A stretch of DNA of 64,000 nt from an uncultured Clostridia bacterium (lineage in GTDB: Bacteria; Bacillota; Clostridia; Christensenellales; UBA1242): positions 124,001-188,000 of the forward strand of contig CAKVGK010000001.1 in NCBI GenBank assembly GCA_934747385.1, read 5' to 3'. Positions within the stretch are counted from its first letter, which is position 1. Each line of letters begins with the position of its first letter. A program made the translations under genes and the position numbers. The notes below the pieces were generated by a model. It ran no database searches. It saw only the letters and a program-made list of their open reading frames with translations, and was not told the DNA's origin. Shown piece by piece: positions 42,401-51,833 of this stretch.

Positions 42401-42670
42401 CTATTCCCCCATCAATTCTTTAAAGTTGATTTTTTGTGGCGGATTGATTGCTTCAAACCAGCAATGCCCTCCAACATGCCCTAAAACAAGATTGCTGTCA
42501 ATTCCCATAAAACTGCCACACAAATCTTTTTCAGGTTCAATAACCCCGCCACTCCATTTACAGTTGTTTTGTTTTGCCCAATTCAAAAAGGCAATTTTTT
42601 GATTTCTGTCGTCTTCAATTTTAAACCAAACTTGTTTGTTGTTTTTTAACAAGTCCTTTAAATTTTTCAT
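42401..42670 (-). CDS. Small protein in the metK operon
   Basis: From ATG 42670, behind AAGGAGA, the product is 89 residues. It contains QVWFKIEDDRNQKIAFLNWA, then GHVGGHCWF near residue 70, with no membrane segment. I do not recognise its family. Its place between the SAM riboswitch and metK implies regulation by SAM and perhaps a role linked to methionine or SAM use. Confidence 0.65.
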   Translation of the reverse strand: MKNLKDLLKNNKQVWFKIEDDRNQKIAFLNWAKQNNCKWSGGVIEPEKDLCGSFMGIDSNLVLGHVGGHCWFEAINPPQKINFKELMGE

Positions 42671-42707
42671 AAATATTCTCCTTAAAAAAATTTCCACAAA
42701 GAGAATA

Positions 42708-42846
42708 CAAAAAATCCCATCGACACCGACAGGATTAAAAATTCAATATTGACATTTCCCATCGGTCAGCCTTTAGCACCTTGGCTTATGCTAGGTTGCT
42801 GTGTGGTCAACGGGGCTGTCCCTCGCACACTCTTTATGGATGAAAA
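42708..42846 (-). promoter_or_regulatory. SAM-I (S-box) riboswitch of the host metK operon
   Basis: The minus strand reads GAGTGTGCGAGGGACAGCCC, then CACAGCAACC and CCAAGGTGCT, the S-box core. P1 pairs TTTTCATC (42846-42839) with GATGGGAA (42763-42756). The terminator is ATCCTGTCG with CGATGGGAT around GTGT, then T-run; CGATGGGA on the P1 3' side can pair with TCCTGTCG to prevent it. The design equals that of the phage copy at 5761-5894. Confidence 0.92.
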
Positions 42847-43065
42847 TACTCTAACTCATTTTAAGGCGGTTGTCAATTGTTTGTTATAAATTTTTCAACA
42901 AATTTTGACAATAAAAAACTCTTAAACTAAAAATGTCATTAAAAAAGAAAAAAAATCGCAACTCAACTGCTTTTTGCGATTTTAAATGCAAAAATGTTCC
43001 TAAACGCTTAAAAATATTTGCAAGAAGAAAATTTTGTGTTTATAATTGTTGTTATGGAGGTAAGG

Positions 43066-43644
43066 ATGGAAGAAGCAAAAAAGTTTTTTAAAAAAGTGAA
43101 ATGGGACAGCATAATCACGTCAATTTTAACAATTTTGGTGGGAATTTTGTGTGTTGCAATGCCAGAGGGGTCTGCCAAAGTAATTTGCATTGTATTTGGC
43201 ATTTCGCTTTTGATTATTGGCGCCACATTGCTTGTTAGATATTTTGTTTTTGACCCATTGTTTGGAGGCTCTCTCCTTATTGTGTCAATGGCAATGATAA
43301 TTTCTGGCATATTCTGTTTGGTCAATTTGGCTGCTGTTCAATCAATTTTAACTGTTTTAATCGGCTTGTTCATTTTGGTTAACTCAATTTCTTCGTTGGC
43401 GGACAGCGTTTATTGTGCCCGTGCAAGAATTAGCGGCTGGTGGGCATTGTTGACACTTTCAATTTTAACTGCCGCACTTGGTGTTGCTGTAATGTTCTCA
43501 AACTTTAGCACTGTCATGATTTTCGCAGGCGTTTCTTTGATTGTTGATGGCGCAACCTATTTGATAACCACAATTGCGTTCAACCATAAAATTAAACAAG
43601 CAAAAAAGGTTTTATTGGACAAAGCAAATGACATTGTTCTTTAA
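43066..43644 (+). CDS. DUF308 (HdeD-like) membrane protein
   Basis: Starting at ATG 43066, behind GGAGG, the 192-residue protein has six hydrophobic segments, e.g. ITSILTILVGILCVAMP, VICIVFGISLLIIGATLLV and VMIFAGVSLIVDGATYLI, in the paired repeat pattern of DUF308/HdeD proteins. Function is uncertain; HdeD is linked with acid resistance in Escherichia coli. It stands alone, with its own terminator. Confidence 0.82.
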   Translation: MEEAKKFFKKVKWDSIITSILTILVGILCVAMPEGSAKVICIVFGISLLIIGATLLVRYFVFDPLFGGSLLIVSMAMIISGIFCLVNLAAVQSILTVLIGLFILVNSISSLADSVYCARARISGWWALLTLSILTAALGVAVMFSNFSTVMIFAGVSLIVDGATYLITTIAFNHKIKQAKKVLLDKANDIVL

Positions 43645-43652
43645 TAGCCAAC

Positions 43653-43684
43653 AAAAAACCACCAGTTAGTCTGGTGGTTTTTTT
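43653..43684. terminator. Bidirectional terminator
   Basis: AAACCACCAG and CTGGTGGTTT form a perfect 10-bp stem between the convergent DUF308 and MFS genes, with A and T runs on the two sides. Confidence 0.88.
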
Positions 43685-43686
43685 AT

Positions 43687-45006
43687 TTAATTGTCTGTGT
43701 ATTCCGGTCTTATGATTGTGTATTTTTGCGTGTATTTTTTAATCAGCATATTAATAAACCAAATCATGGAAGCAAGAATTGGCAATGCAAGCACAGCAAT
43801 GTAAACAACCGAAGTCCAGCCATAATTGTCGCCAAAACCTGCCAGCAATGCGGAATAAATTGCACTCACAATTGCGTAGCCCAAATATTCAACCATAATT
43901 CTTATTGAATACGCCTGCTCTATGTCCTTTGGTGGAATGCAAACTTGCATGTAGTTGTTAACAAAAATTCTGCAAGGCTGATACACACACATTTGCACCA
44001 GCGACATGATGATTATAAACACAATCGTGCCAATATTTAATGGGAACACAAGATATGCAATGCCCGCAAACAAGAACGACAAAATCAGTGAAACAGAGAA
44101 TATAACCACGCACCTAACATTGAATTTTAAGTTGAATTTGAATTGGAATTTGCTTGAAATTGCCGCAAACAATTTGCCAAGGGCATAAATGTAACCATAC
44201 AAGAAAACTGGAATAACTCCTATATCAATTGCTTGCTGCAGGAACATTTTGAAATTGGTGTTGATGATTGACATTGCCCCACGCATCATGAACATGTACA
44301 CTAAAAGACTAATGAAAAATGGTGATTTTAAAATTCTAATAAAACCATTTTGCTTTTTTGTTGTGTTGGTTGAAAGCGGCTTTTCTTGCTTGGCTTCCAC
44401 AACAATGTTTTGTGCCTGAAACTTTTCTGGCGGAACTAACAAAAACCCGTAAAAGAAAACAAACAGAACCACACCAAAAGAAATCCAATATGCAAGATAT
44501 GGCTGCCAAGTGTAAACATATGTAATTGCTACTGCACCCACCGCTTCAATAACATACAGCAAAGCAATGCCCTTGCCGTAAACTCTGTCGTAATCGCCGT
44601 CTTTGTTTAAAAGTGACAAACTTTTGGTCAACACCAAGTTTGCTTTAAGCCCGCAAAGCGCATAAGCAAACGCCATAAACGCTTGCGCAAAAACAAATGT
44701 CATAAAGTTTTGACCAAATATGCACAACAACAAATAAACTGCATAACCTAGTGAGCCAATTTGCGTTGCCTTAACCGAGTTCATTTTTTTGAATATATTT
44801 GCAACAGGAATTATAAAAATACACCCAAACAACATTAAAAAAGAATCCAGCAAAACAGATTGAGAAAAGCTCAGCCCCTTTTGCGTGGTGAAAAACATTG
44901 TTGAAATTGTCCACACAAAAACAACGTCCCACGTCAGCGCCAAAAATGGCGGAAACAATTTAACATTGCGTTGCATGTATTTGTTCATTTTTTCTTCGTT
45001 TGTCAT
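43687..45006 (-). CDS. Major facilitator superfamily transporter
   Basis: The 439-residue protein has about 12 membrane helices, e.g. VLLDSFLMLFGCIFIIPVAN and FMTFVFAQAFMAFAYALCG, split by a cytoplasmic loop near residue 210 (VEAKQEKPLSTNTTKKQNG). The layout is that of MFS permeases. The substrate cannot be inferred: neighbours are unrelated. No drug-efflux motif is evident. Confidence 0.78.
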   Translation of the reverse strand: MTNEEKMNKYMQRNVKLFPPFLALTWDVVFVWTISTMFFTTQKGLSFSQSVLLDSFLMLFGCIFIIPVANIFKKMNSVKATQIGSLGYAVYLLLCIFGQNFMTFVFAQAFMAFAYALCGLKANLVLTKSLSLLNKDGDYDRVYGKGIALLYVIEAVGAVAITYVYTWQPYLAYWISFGVVLFVFFYGFLLVPPEKFQAQNIVVEAKQEKPLSTNTTKKQNGFIRILKSPFFISLLVYMFMMRGAMSIINTNFKMFLQQAIDIGVIPVFLYGYIYALGKLFAAISSKFQFKFNLKFNVRCVVIFSVSLILSFLFAGIAYLVFPLNIGTIVFIIIMSLVQMCVYQPCRIFVNNYMQVCIPPKDIEQAYSIRIMVEYLGYAIVSAIYSALLAGFGDNYGWTSVVYIAVLALPILASMIWFINMLIKKYTQKYTIIRPEYTDN

Positions 45007-45061
45007 TTATTTTATTTTAAAACAATTTATAAAAAAACAAAAGCATATTTGACAAAAACTA

Positions 45062-45658
45062 AAAAATAATGTCAAATCGCACAAAAAAGATACACTCGCT
45101 TCGCTTTTGCTCGCTCGGTATAACGACGTTGTCATACCGAAACCAACTTGTTGGTTGAGTGTATCTTTTATACCTTTTGTCATTCTGAGTGAAGCGATAG
45201 CGAAATCGAAGAATCTCTATGCTTCGCAGAGGTTTGTCGGGGACCCCAGTTTTGTCATACCGAGAATTGTTTACAATTCGAGTGTATCTTTTATAAAACA
45301 ATCCTTGTATTCTTGTGTCCCCTTCGGGGTCCCCAAAAAACAATTGTTTTTAGGGGCGTTTGTCTGGGGAAGGTTGGTACGAATGCAATGAGTACCAAAG
45401 GGTAGTTTTTATAAATCAAGTGTATCTTTTTTCTTTTGTCATGTTGAGCGGAGTGAAACGAAGTCGAAACATCTCAAGTTTAAAAGTTAAGTTGTTACGA
45501 AGTATAGAGATCCTTCGACTGCGCTAGGATCTGAAAATTTATTAACATAAATTATTCAGGTCATTCGCTGCGCTCAGGATGACGACGCTGTCATACCAAA
45601 ATGCGTCAGCATTGAGTGTATCTTTTTCGACTGCGCTTAGGATGACGGGTTGTCTTCT
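45062..45658. repeat. Dispersed intergenic repeats, left of the InlB-repeat gene
   Basis: This non-coding stretch is a mosaic of GTCATACCGA, GAGTGTATCTTTT and TCATTCTGAGTGAAGCGA type blocks in both orientations. The 41 nt at 45315-45355 recur exactly at 48351-48391, and 45254-45292 recurs in inverted orientation at 48242-48280. Units contain hairpins such as CCCCTTCGGGG and GAATTGTTTACAATTC. It holds no gene I can support. Confidence 0.75.
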
Positions 45659-48100
45659 TTAATTCTTAATCCAGGTTGCCAACAAAGTCACACTTTCAGT
45701 GCTATCAAACACCGTTGACGAGGTTATGCTCTGCCCTAGTTCATTGATAGTAAAATCCGTTATTGTAAAAGGTGTGGACGGATCACGTGGGTAACCGTCG
45801 TCCCAAACAGCAATATCTCTATTTTCTTTTGATGTGAACATGAATATATTGTAACCATTCTTCAAATAGACTTGTAAGCCGCTATTGTTGTTAATATAAT
45901 ACTTCCATGCAGTATCGCTGCTGACAGTTGCATTAAATGTTACAAGATATGTCTTTTCATTTTCAATATTAAAGGAAATTGTGGCATAAGTATCTGTATT
46001 TTCACTGCCTGAACTGGCTGAATATTTATCACTACTCAATGTCATATTTGTGCCGCTTTTGAATTTGCGTTTCACTTGCCAGCCGGCGAAAGTGTATCCC
46101 TCCCTTGTTGGGGTTGGCAATGCGCCATAGGTTTCTCCTTTAACCAGGTATTTGCTGCTTGCACCCGTCATTGTGCCGCCGTTTGCGTCCAAAATAACGT
46201 TGTTTGGAATCCATTCCGCCACCAAAGCGTGATTTGCTGCCGTTGTCATTTCAGTTGACGAGGTCACATAAGTGTTTTCAAAATCAAAACTTGTTGAAGA
46301 AATTTGCACATTCCTTACAGAATAATTTTGTGTAGCATACCTACTACTTCTTTGAATAAATATTCTAACATAATTGCAAGTGCCTGACAAAATCTGTTCA
46401 TTATTGTTAAAGCCGTGAGTTATATAGCCCCATGAGTTGGCAGAAACTTTGAAATCTGAGAACTTTCGCGCTGAGCCATTGCTTGAGTAAGATGAAGCAT
46501 TTAAAGACTCATAATAATTTGCATCTATATGGCATTTTGCATCAGCCGATTCACTGTACACTAAAGTTTTAACAAAAAGTGAGGTTATGCCGTTAACTGC
46601 AATCATTGGACTATAAATTGATGAATTTTCATTTGGCAAATTAACAATGCCGGTTGTTTCGTCATATGTTGCACCATTAGTAAGCGTCCACATGCTCAAA
46701 TCTGGAACAGTGGTTGCGCCAAGCCAGCCAGCGAAAGTGTAACCCTCCTTTGTTGGCGTTGGCAGTGTGCCATAAGTTGAATCATATTCAACAGATTTTA
46801 CAGGTGCAGTGTACGCAGTTGGTTGGCTGCTTTCTTCTATTTTTAAATTTTTAACATATGAGGAATTTACTCCAGATCCATAAGTAAATGTTATTTTGTC
46901 AACAATTTTAGATGAATTTGTTGTACCACTATAATACACCAATTCATCAGATTCTGAACACAGACTCATATATTGTGTTGTATTATCAGTGTATGTTGCA
47001 AGAAGCAATAAAGGTGAATGATCTTCATTTTTGATAAATCTGCCGTAACAAGAATAACTTATTTGTCCTTGGTAATTATTGGTGTTTTTATACACTATTT
47101 GACCGTATGGAGTATTAACATTTTCAACATAAATCGTTCCATCAGTTAATTTAACACCACCATGTTCCAATAAAGTACTTTCGTCAAACAAATTAGGATT
47201 TGCACCATTGTCGTAATCAAAAGACAATGTGTATGAGTTTACTTCCCAATTTGCAAAAAGGGTTGCAACTGATTTGCCGAAAGTGTAAGTGTTGTTGGCA
47301 AAACTGCCGTCGCCATTAAAAGCCCAACCTTTAAAGGTATAGCCTTGGCGGGTTGGTGTGGCAATGGACAATGTTGTGCCTCTGTTTTGAGAAATGGTTT
47401 GAGTGGAAGTTGAATTGTTGTAAACTCCGCCATTTGGGTTGATATAAACAGTGTTCTCAATAACCTCTTGGTCCAACGTTTTCATAATTAATTGGCATGC
47501 AACAATTTCGTCAGCCAAGGAAGAATTTTCGTCAAGCAGGGCTTGAATTGAATATACGTCCAAGTCAAATGTTGCTGAGCCTTTAACGTAATCGTTGTTC
47601 AACTCGTATGGGATTTGAGCGGATAAACTGGTTGGCTTCATGGCAGATTTGGCAAGCAAAGTTGCCTTGTCTGTTGTGGAAGTTTCCAAGCCTGAAAGTT
47701 TTGTGCCGTCAAGGTTGTACCAATAAGTGTAAGACAAATTCGCTTCAGTTGAGGCAGATTTGAAAATGTTTATGGTGAGTTTGTAAATGGCGTAAATGTC
47801 GTACTCGCCTGTGTTTTTAACTTGAATTTCATTAATCTCAACAATTGAGCCTGGTTGAATTTTTTGAGTCAACTGGTTTTGACTGAAAATTGACGTTGTG
47901 TAAACATTGCCGGTGCTGTCCATAAAATCAACATTAATGTTTGCAAAAGTAATGTTGGCTTGGTCGGTGGCACGGGCAGTAAAATAGGCATAGGAAAGCC
48001 CTACGCCTAAAAAAAGAGCAACAAAAACCATCAATGTTTTGAACAAAAACATCACTCCAGATTTGCGAGTGTTGCGATAATTTAAGTCCCCTATTTTCAT
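45659..48100 (-). CDS. Surface protein with InlB-type (Listeria-Bacteroides) repeats
   Basis: The 813-residue protein has an N-terminal membrane/signal segment (FLFKTLMVFVALFLGVGLSY) ending AYFTARATDQANI, a TasA-like start, then a beta-rich domain. At least three copies of the repeat PTRQGYTFKGW / PTKEGYTFAGW / PTREGYTFAGW occur, each ending in a Trp-rich ATW or ANW strand. It lacks an LPXTG anchor, so attachment is unclear. Such repeats form rigid stalks on adhesins. It is flanked on both sides by dispersed repeats. Confidence 0.82.
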   Translation of the reverse strand: MKIGDLNYRNTRKSGVMFLFKTLMVFVALFLGVGLSYAYFTARATDQANITFANINVDFMDSTGNVYTTSIFSQNQLTQKIQPGSIVEINEIQVKNTGEYDIYAIYKLTINIFKSASTEANLSYTYWYNLDGTKLSGLETSTTDKATLLAKSAMKPTSLSAQIPYELNNDYVKGSATFDLDVYSIQALLDENSSLADEIVACQLIMKTLDQEVIENTVYINPNGGVYNNSTSTQTISQNRGTTLSIATPTRQGYTFKGWAFNGDGSFANNTYTFGKSVATLFANWEVNSYTLSFDYDNGANPNLFDESTLLEHGGVKLTDGTIYVENVNTPYGQIVYKNTNNYQGQISYSCYGRFIKNEDHSPLLLLATYTDNTTQYMSLCSESDELVYYSGTTNSSKIVDKITFTYGSGVNSSYVKNLKIEESSQPTAYTAPVKSVEYDSTYGTLPTPTKEGYTFAGWLGATTVPDLSMWTLTNGATYDETTGIVNLPNENSSIYSPMIAVNGITSLFVKTLVYSESADAKCHIDANYYESLNASSYSSNGSARKFSDFKVSANSWGYITHGFNNNEQILSGTCNYVRIFIQRSSRYATQNYSVRNVQISSTSFDFENTYVTSSTEMTTAANHALVAEWIPNNVILDANGGTMTGASSKYLVKGETYGALPTPTREGYTFAGWQVKRKFKSGTNMTLSSDKYSASSGSENTDTYATISFNIENEKTYLVTFNATVSSDTAWKYYINNNSGLQVYLKNGYNIFMFTSKENRDIAVWDDGYPRDPSTPFTITDFTINELGQSITSSTVFDSTESVTLLATWIKN

Positions 48101-48237
48101 ACTTTTATTTTAAGTTGTTTAACGAGTTTTAGTCAAACGAATTGGTGTTATTTTTAAAAATATTTATATATTTTTCAACATTTTTCACAATTTAATGCAA
48201 TTTTTATTATTGATTTTAATTATTGTCACTTAAAGTT

Positions 48238-48510
48238 GCAAAAAAGATACACTCGAATTGTAAACAATTCTCGGTATGACACAAGACCAACCTAGTCCTG
48301 TCATACCGAGCGATAGCGAGTGTATCTTATGAAATCAGTCATCTTGTCTCGTGTCCCCTTCGGGGTCCCCAAAAAACAATTGTTTTTAGGGACGGTTGAT
48401 GGGGAAAGGCTTGTGTGAGTTGGTGTTTAATAATCCCTTTATCTCGTGTCCCCTTGTGAGGGGAAGGCTGGTAAAACGCTTGCGTTTTAACAAAGGGTAG
48501 TTTATTTATG
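48238..48510. repeat. Dispersed intergenic repeats, right of the InlB-repeat gene
   Basis: The block contains the inverted counterpart of 45254-45292 at 48242-48280 and the exact 41-nt counterpart of 45315-45355 at 48351-48391, plus GTCATACCGAGCGATAGCGA. No gene is seen in 48101-48518. Confidence 0.75.
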
Positions 48511-48518
48511 TCCTTTTA

Positions 48519-51047
48519 TTATTTCGCGTCGTAAAGGGTTTTGCCCTCACTTATGCTTGCAATGAGAGGAACTTTCAAATCAATAACCCCTTCCATTTCC
48601 TGCTTTAAAATTTGCTTTATTTTTTCGCTTTCACCTGGGAAGCAATCAACCACAAGTTCGTCGTGAATTTGAATGATTAATTTACTTTTTAAATTTTCGG
48701 TTTCAATGCGTTTTGCAACATTAATCATTGCAATTTTAATTATGTCGCTTGCACTGCCCTGAAGTGGCATATTTTTTGCAACACGCTCAGCAAAACCGCG
48801 CATTGTGTGGTTTGTTGAATTAATGTCTGGAATGTGGCGCACGCGACCCATAATTGTGCTTACATAGCCATTTTGCCTTGCCAACTCAATTTGTTTGTCG
48901 CCATACTCTTTAACTTTTGGGTAGATTCCCAAATACTTGTTTATAAACGCACCCGCTTCCTTTGGTGTTGTGCCAATATTTTGACTCAATCCAAAAGCGC
49001 TTATGCCATAAATTATGCCAAAGTTAACAGATTTTGCAACTCTACGCATATTTGGAGTTACATCCTTAGGCTCAACGCCAAAAATTTTGCTTGCAGTTGC
49101 AGAGTGAATGTCTTTGCCTGAAAGATAGTCGTTTATCATGTTTTCATCGCCGCTGAAATTTGCAATCAAGCGCAATTCAATTTGGTTGTAATCCGCGCTT
49201 ATGATTGAGCCGTTTTCAAACGAACTTTCAAACATTTTTCTCAAATTTCTGCCCTCATTGTCCCTAATTGGAAGGTTTTGAAGGTTTGGCTCGCGGCTGC
49301 TTAATCTGCCCGTGCTGGTTGTGCGCTGCATGTAAGTTGTGTGAATTTTGCCGTCGCTGCCCACAAAATCCAGCATGCCGTCAAGGTAGGTTGAAATCAA
49401 CTTGCTAACTTTGCGGTATCTTATCAATTTTTCAACAATTTCGTGCTTATCTTTAATCTCGTTAAGCACCTCAATTGACGTGCTTTTTTTGCCTTTATAA
49501 GGGATTTCCAGTTTGTCAAAAAGAATGGTTTGCAATTGTTTTGGGCTGTTTATATTGAATTTTTCGCCAGCTAAAGAATAAATTTTTTCGGTTATTTCAT
49601 CTAATTCAACATGATAATCCGCGCTCAAATTTTTAATGGCATTAGCGTCAATTTTTATGCCTGCCTGTTCCATTTCAAAAAGCACCTTAACAAGCGGCAA
49701 TTCAATGTTGCTGTACAACTTCAATTGGGCATTTTTAATCAGCTTTGTAATGTAAATTTCTTTAAGTTTGAACAAAGGATGCGCCTTGTTTGAAGAAACA
49801 AAGCCATTCAGTTTAAGTGCATCCTCAAACTTGATTTCAGCATCCAATTCGTTTGCAATATATATGGCAATTGAAACGTCAAAATAATTGTTCAAATCAA
49901 GGGCTAGTTCTGCAAGTTCGTGCATGGTTTGCTTGGCGTCAAAACAAATTTTTTGCTTGTTCCCAGCAAACAAATCCTTTAAAATTTTTAAGTTAGAATT
50001 GAAAACGTCACTTGTCTTATATATGCAAAACTCTTTTTCATCAGTTGCAATGTACAGACCAAAATTGTCCGTTGCCAAAGCAAAACTATCGTCAACAGAT
50101 GCCAGCATTGCGTCAAATTGCTGCTGGTTTTCAATTTCCACAAGCGGAACTGCAATTTCACCAATCTGTTTTTCTTGCTCAACTTTTGGTGCTGAAGTGA
50201 ATAATTCCTTTCTTGTTAACATGGATTTAAAATCCAACTCTTTCATTAAGAAATATACTTTATCACTAAACGGCAAATTTAGCACGCAATCTTCAAGCAA
50301 AAAAGGAATTTCAACGTCAAGTTTTATTGTGGCAAGTTGGTGCGACAAATATGCCAAATCCTTATGTTCCATCAATTTTGTTTTGTAACGCGGCAAAACT
50401 TCGTCAATGTGCGCGTAAATATTGTCAAGATTGTCAAACTGCTTTAACAATTCCATTGCCCCCTTTTGACCAATGCCAGGAACGCCGGGAATATTGTCCG
50501 AACTATCACCCATAATGGACTTCAATTCAATAATTTGATAAGGCTTTAATTCAAACTGCTCAAACATGGCTGCTTCGTCCATTTTGTTGACCTGAGAAAC
50601 GCCCTTTTGAGTTAACCACACATTGGTGTTTTCGTTAATCAACTGCAACAAGTCTTTATCTCCTGAAAGCAAAACAAATTCCGCGTTAAATTTGCGGCTG
50701 ATTGAGCCGATAATGTCGTCCGCCTCAATTTCTGGAATTTCAAGCATTTTAATTTGCATTGCACTCAATATCTCTTTCAACATTGGCAATTGTTCCGCCA
50801 AATCTTCCGGCATGTGGTCGCGTTTACCCTTGTATTCCGCATATAAGTCATGCCTGAAAGTATGCTTGCCTGCATCAAAAACACAAACCAAATATTTTGG
50901 CTTTTCCTTAGAAACCAAATTCAACAAAATGTTGATAAATCCATAAACCGCATTGCAAGGTTTGCCGGATAAACTCCTGAGCATAGGCAAACCATAAAAC
51001 GCGCGATTAATCAAACTATTTCCGTCTACAACAACAAATTTTTCCAT
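48519..51047 (-). CDS. polA: DNA polymerase I
   Basis: The 842-residue protein has the 5'-3' exonuclease domain (VVDGNSLINRAFYG, LLSGDKDLLQLI, GVPGIGQKGAMELL) and the family A polymerase domain (SADYNQIELRLIANFSG, RRVAKSVNFGIIYGISAFGL, IIQIHDELVVDCF). The central 3'-5' exonuclease region is degenerate: the usual DxE catalytic residues are not evident, as in many Bacillota. It fills gaps during repair and Okazaki fragment maturation. It is monocistronic. Confidence 0.96.
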   Translation of the reverse strand: MEKFVVVDGNSLINRAFYGLPMLRSLSGKPCNAVYGFINILLNLVSKEKPKYLVCVFDAGKHTFRHDLYAEYKGKRDHMPEDLAEQLPMLKEILSAMQIKMLEIPEIEADDIIGSISRKFNAEFVLLSGDKDLLQLINENTNVWLTQKGVSQVNKMDEAAMFEQFELKPYQIIELKSIMGDSSDNIPGVPGIGQKGAMELLKQFDNLDNIYAHIDEVLPRYKTKLMEHKDLAYLSHQLATIKLDVEIPFLLEDCVLNLPFSDKVYFLMKELDFKSMLTRKELFTSAPKVEQEKQIGEIAVPLVEIENQQQFDAMLASVDDSFALATDNFGLYIATDEKEFCIYKTSDVFNSNLKILKDLFAGNKQKICFDAKQTMHELAELALDLNNYFDVSIAIYIANELDAEIKFEDALKLNGFVSSNKAHPLFKLKEIYITKLIKNAQLKLYSNIELPLVKVLFEMEQAGIKIDANAIKNLSADYHVELDEITEKIYSLAGEKFNINSPKQLQTILFDKLEIPYKGKKSTSIEVLNEIKDKHEIVEKLIRYRKVSKLISTYLDGMLDFVGSDGKIHTTYMQRTTSTGRLSSREPNLQNLPIRDNEGRNLRKMFESSFENGSIISADYNQIELRLIANFSGDENMINDYLSGKDIHSATASKIFGVEPKDVTPNMRRVAKSVNFGIIYGISAFGLSQNIGTTPKEAGAFINKYLGIYPKVKEYGDKQIELARQNGYVSTIMGRVRHIPDINSTNHTMRGFAERVAKNMPLQGSASDIIKIAMINVAKRIETENLKSKLIIQIHDELVVDCFPGESEKIKQILKQEMEGVIDLKVPLIASISEGKTLYDAK

Positions 51048-51209
51048 ACGCTTAGTTTAACACAATCACCAAAATTTACCAAACAAATTGCCAAAATAAA
51101 TGAATTATTACAAACTTATTGCCGATATGGTGCAATTCGAGCAAAACTGGTTAAATTGGCACACCTTTGTTAATTTTTTTTAGTTTTAAAACAAAATATT
51201 TAAAATCTC

Positions 51210-51238
51210 TTGCCAAAACAAATTAATTGTGCTAGACT
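51210..51238 (+). promoter_or_regulatory. tRNA-Leu promoter
   Basis: TTGCCA and TAGACT are spaced by 17 bases. It lies 33 bases ahead of a tRNA-Leu 5' fragment and 260 ahead of the intact gene. Confidence 0.65.
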
Positions 51239-51270
51239 AAACAAGTATTAAGTAATAGATTTTACACCTT

Positions 51271-51295
51271 GCCGGTGTGGCGAAATGGCAGACGC
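51271..51295 (+). pseudogene. Duplicated 5' fragment of tRNA-Leu
   Basis: The first 25 bases of tRNA-Leu occur here exactly, starting GCCGGTGTGGCGAAATGG. They are followed by about 200 bases of unrelated sequence before the intact tRNA at 51499. The fragment lacks the anticodon and the 3' half and cannot form a tRNA. Confidence 0.8.
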
Positions 51296-51498
51296 TCGTC
51301 ACAACCTGCACTTATTGTTCGATTGCTTTGCAATCTCAACCTTTATTTGGTTGTTCCTCCTCCCTCCCACAAACAAGTTGTGGCGGGAACCCTAGTCCTG
51401 TGCTGTTACTCAGGTCACAAAATTTTATCTTAATACTCACTTTTGTACCTATGCCGGTTCGTGAAAAATCCTTCGCCAACCCGCATTTGTAAACTCAT
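51296..51498. other. Insert between the tRNA-Leu fragment and the intact tRNA
   Basis: About 200 bases of non-coding sequence with short dyads (CAACC/GGTTG near 51338, CCCACAA/TTGTGGCGGG near 51366). It resembles no mobile element I can name. The tRNA promoter lies upstream of it, so it is transcribed as part of the precursor. Confidence 0.5.
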
Positions 51499-51586
51499 GC
51501 CGGTGTGGCGAAATGGCAGACGCACAGGACTTAAAATCCTGGGGACCTCACCGTCCGTGTCGGTTCGACCCCGACCACCGGCACCA
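51499..51586 (+). tRNA. tRNA-Leu (anticodon TAA)
   Basis: The 88-nt class II tRNA has acceptor GCCGGTG with CACCGGC, anticodon loop CTTAAAA, a long variable arm, T-loop GGTTCGACC and encoded CCA. Confidence 0.95.
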
Positions 51587-51833
51587 ATTAAAAAATTAAA
51601 TTGAGTCTTTGTTAATCTAAACTCTTTTTTTTATTCTCTTCTCGTCGGGGTCAAACAAGTTCGACGCGTTTAACTTACTAAGAAATTATATTAGCAATTT
51701 TCAACTTTGCGGATTTCGACATTTTTTGAAAAAGAATTTTAAATTGATTGTATTTTTGAGTTTATTTTGCGATTTTTGATATTGACAAATCACTATTTGG
51801 GTGTTAATATTTCCTGCGTTTTAGGAGAATAAA

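Noticed and set aside
45062..45658. Short frames of 94 codons on both strands
   Set aside because: They consist of translated intergenic repeat sequence in both orientations and have no start signals.
51271..51586. tRNA-Leu interrupted by a group I intron
   Set aside because: A complete tRNA-Leu with anticodon loop, T arm and CCA follows at 51499-51586. The first copy stops after 25 nt in the D arm, not at the anticodon where such introns sit.
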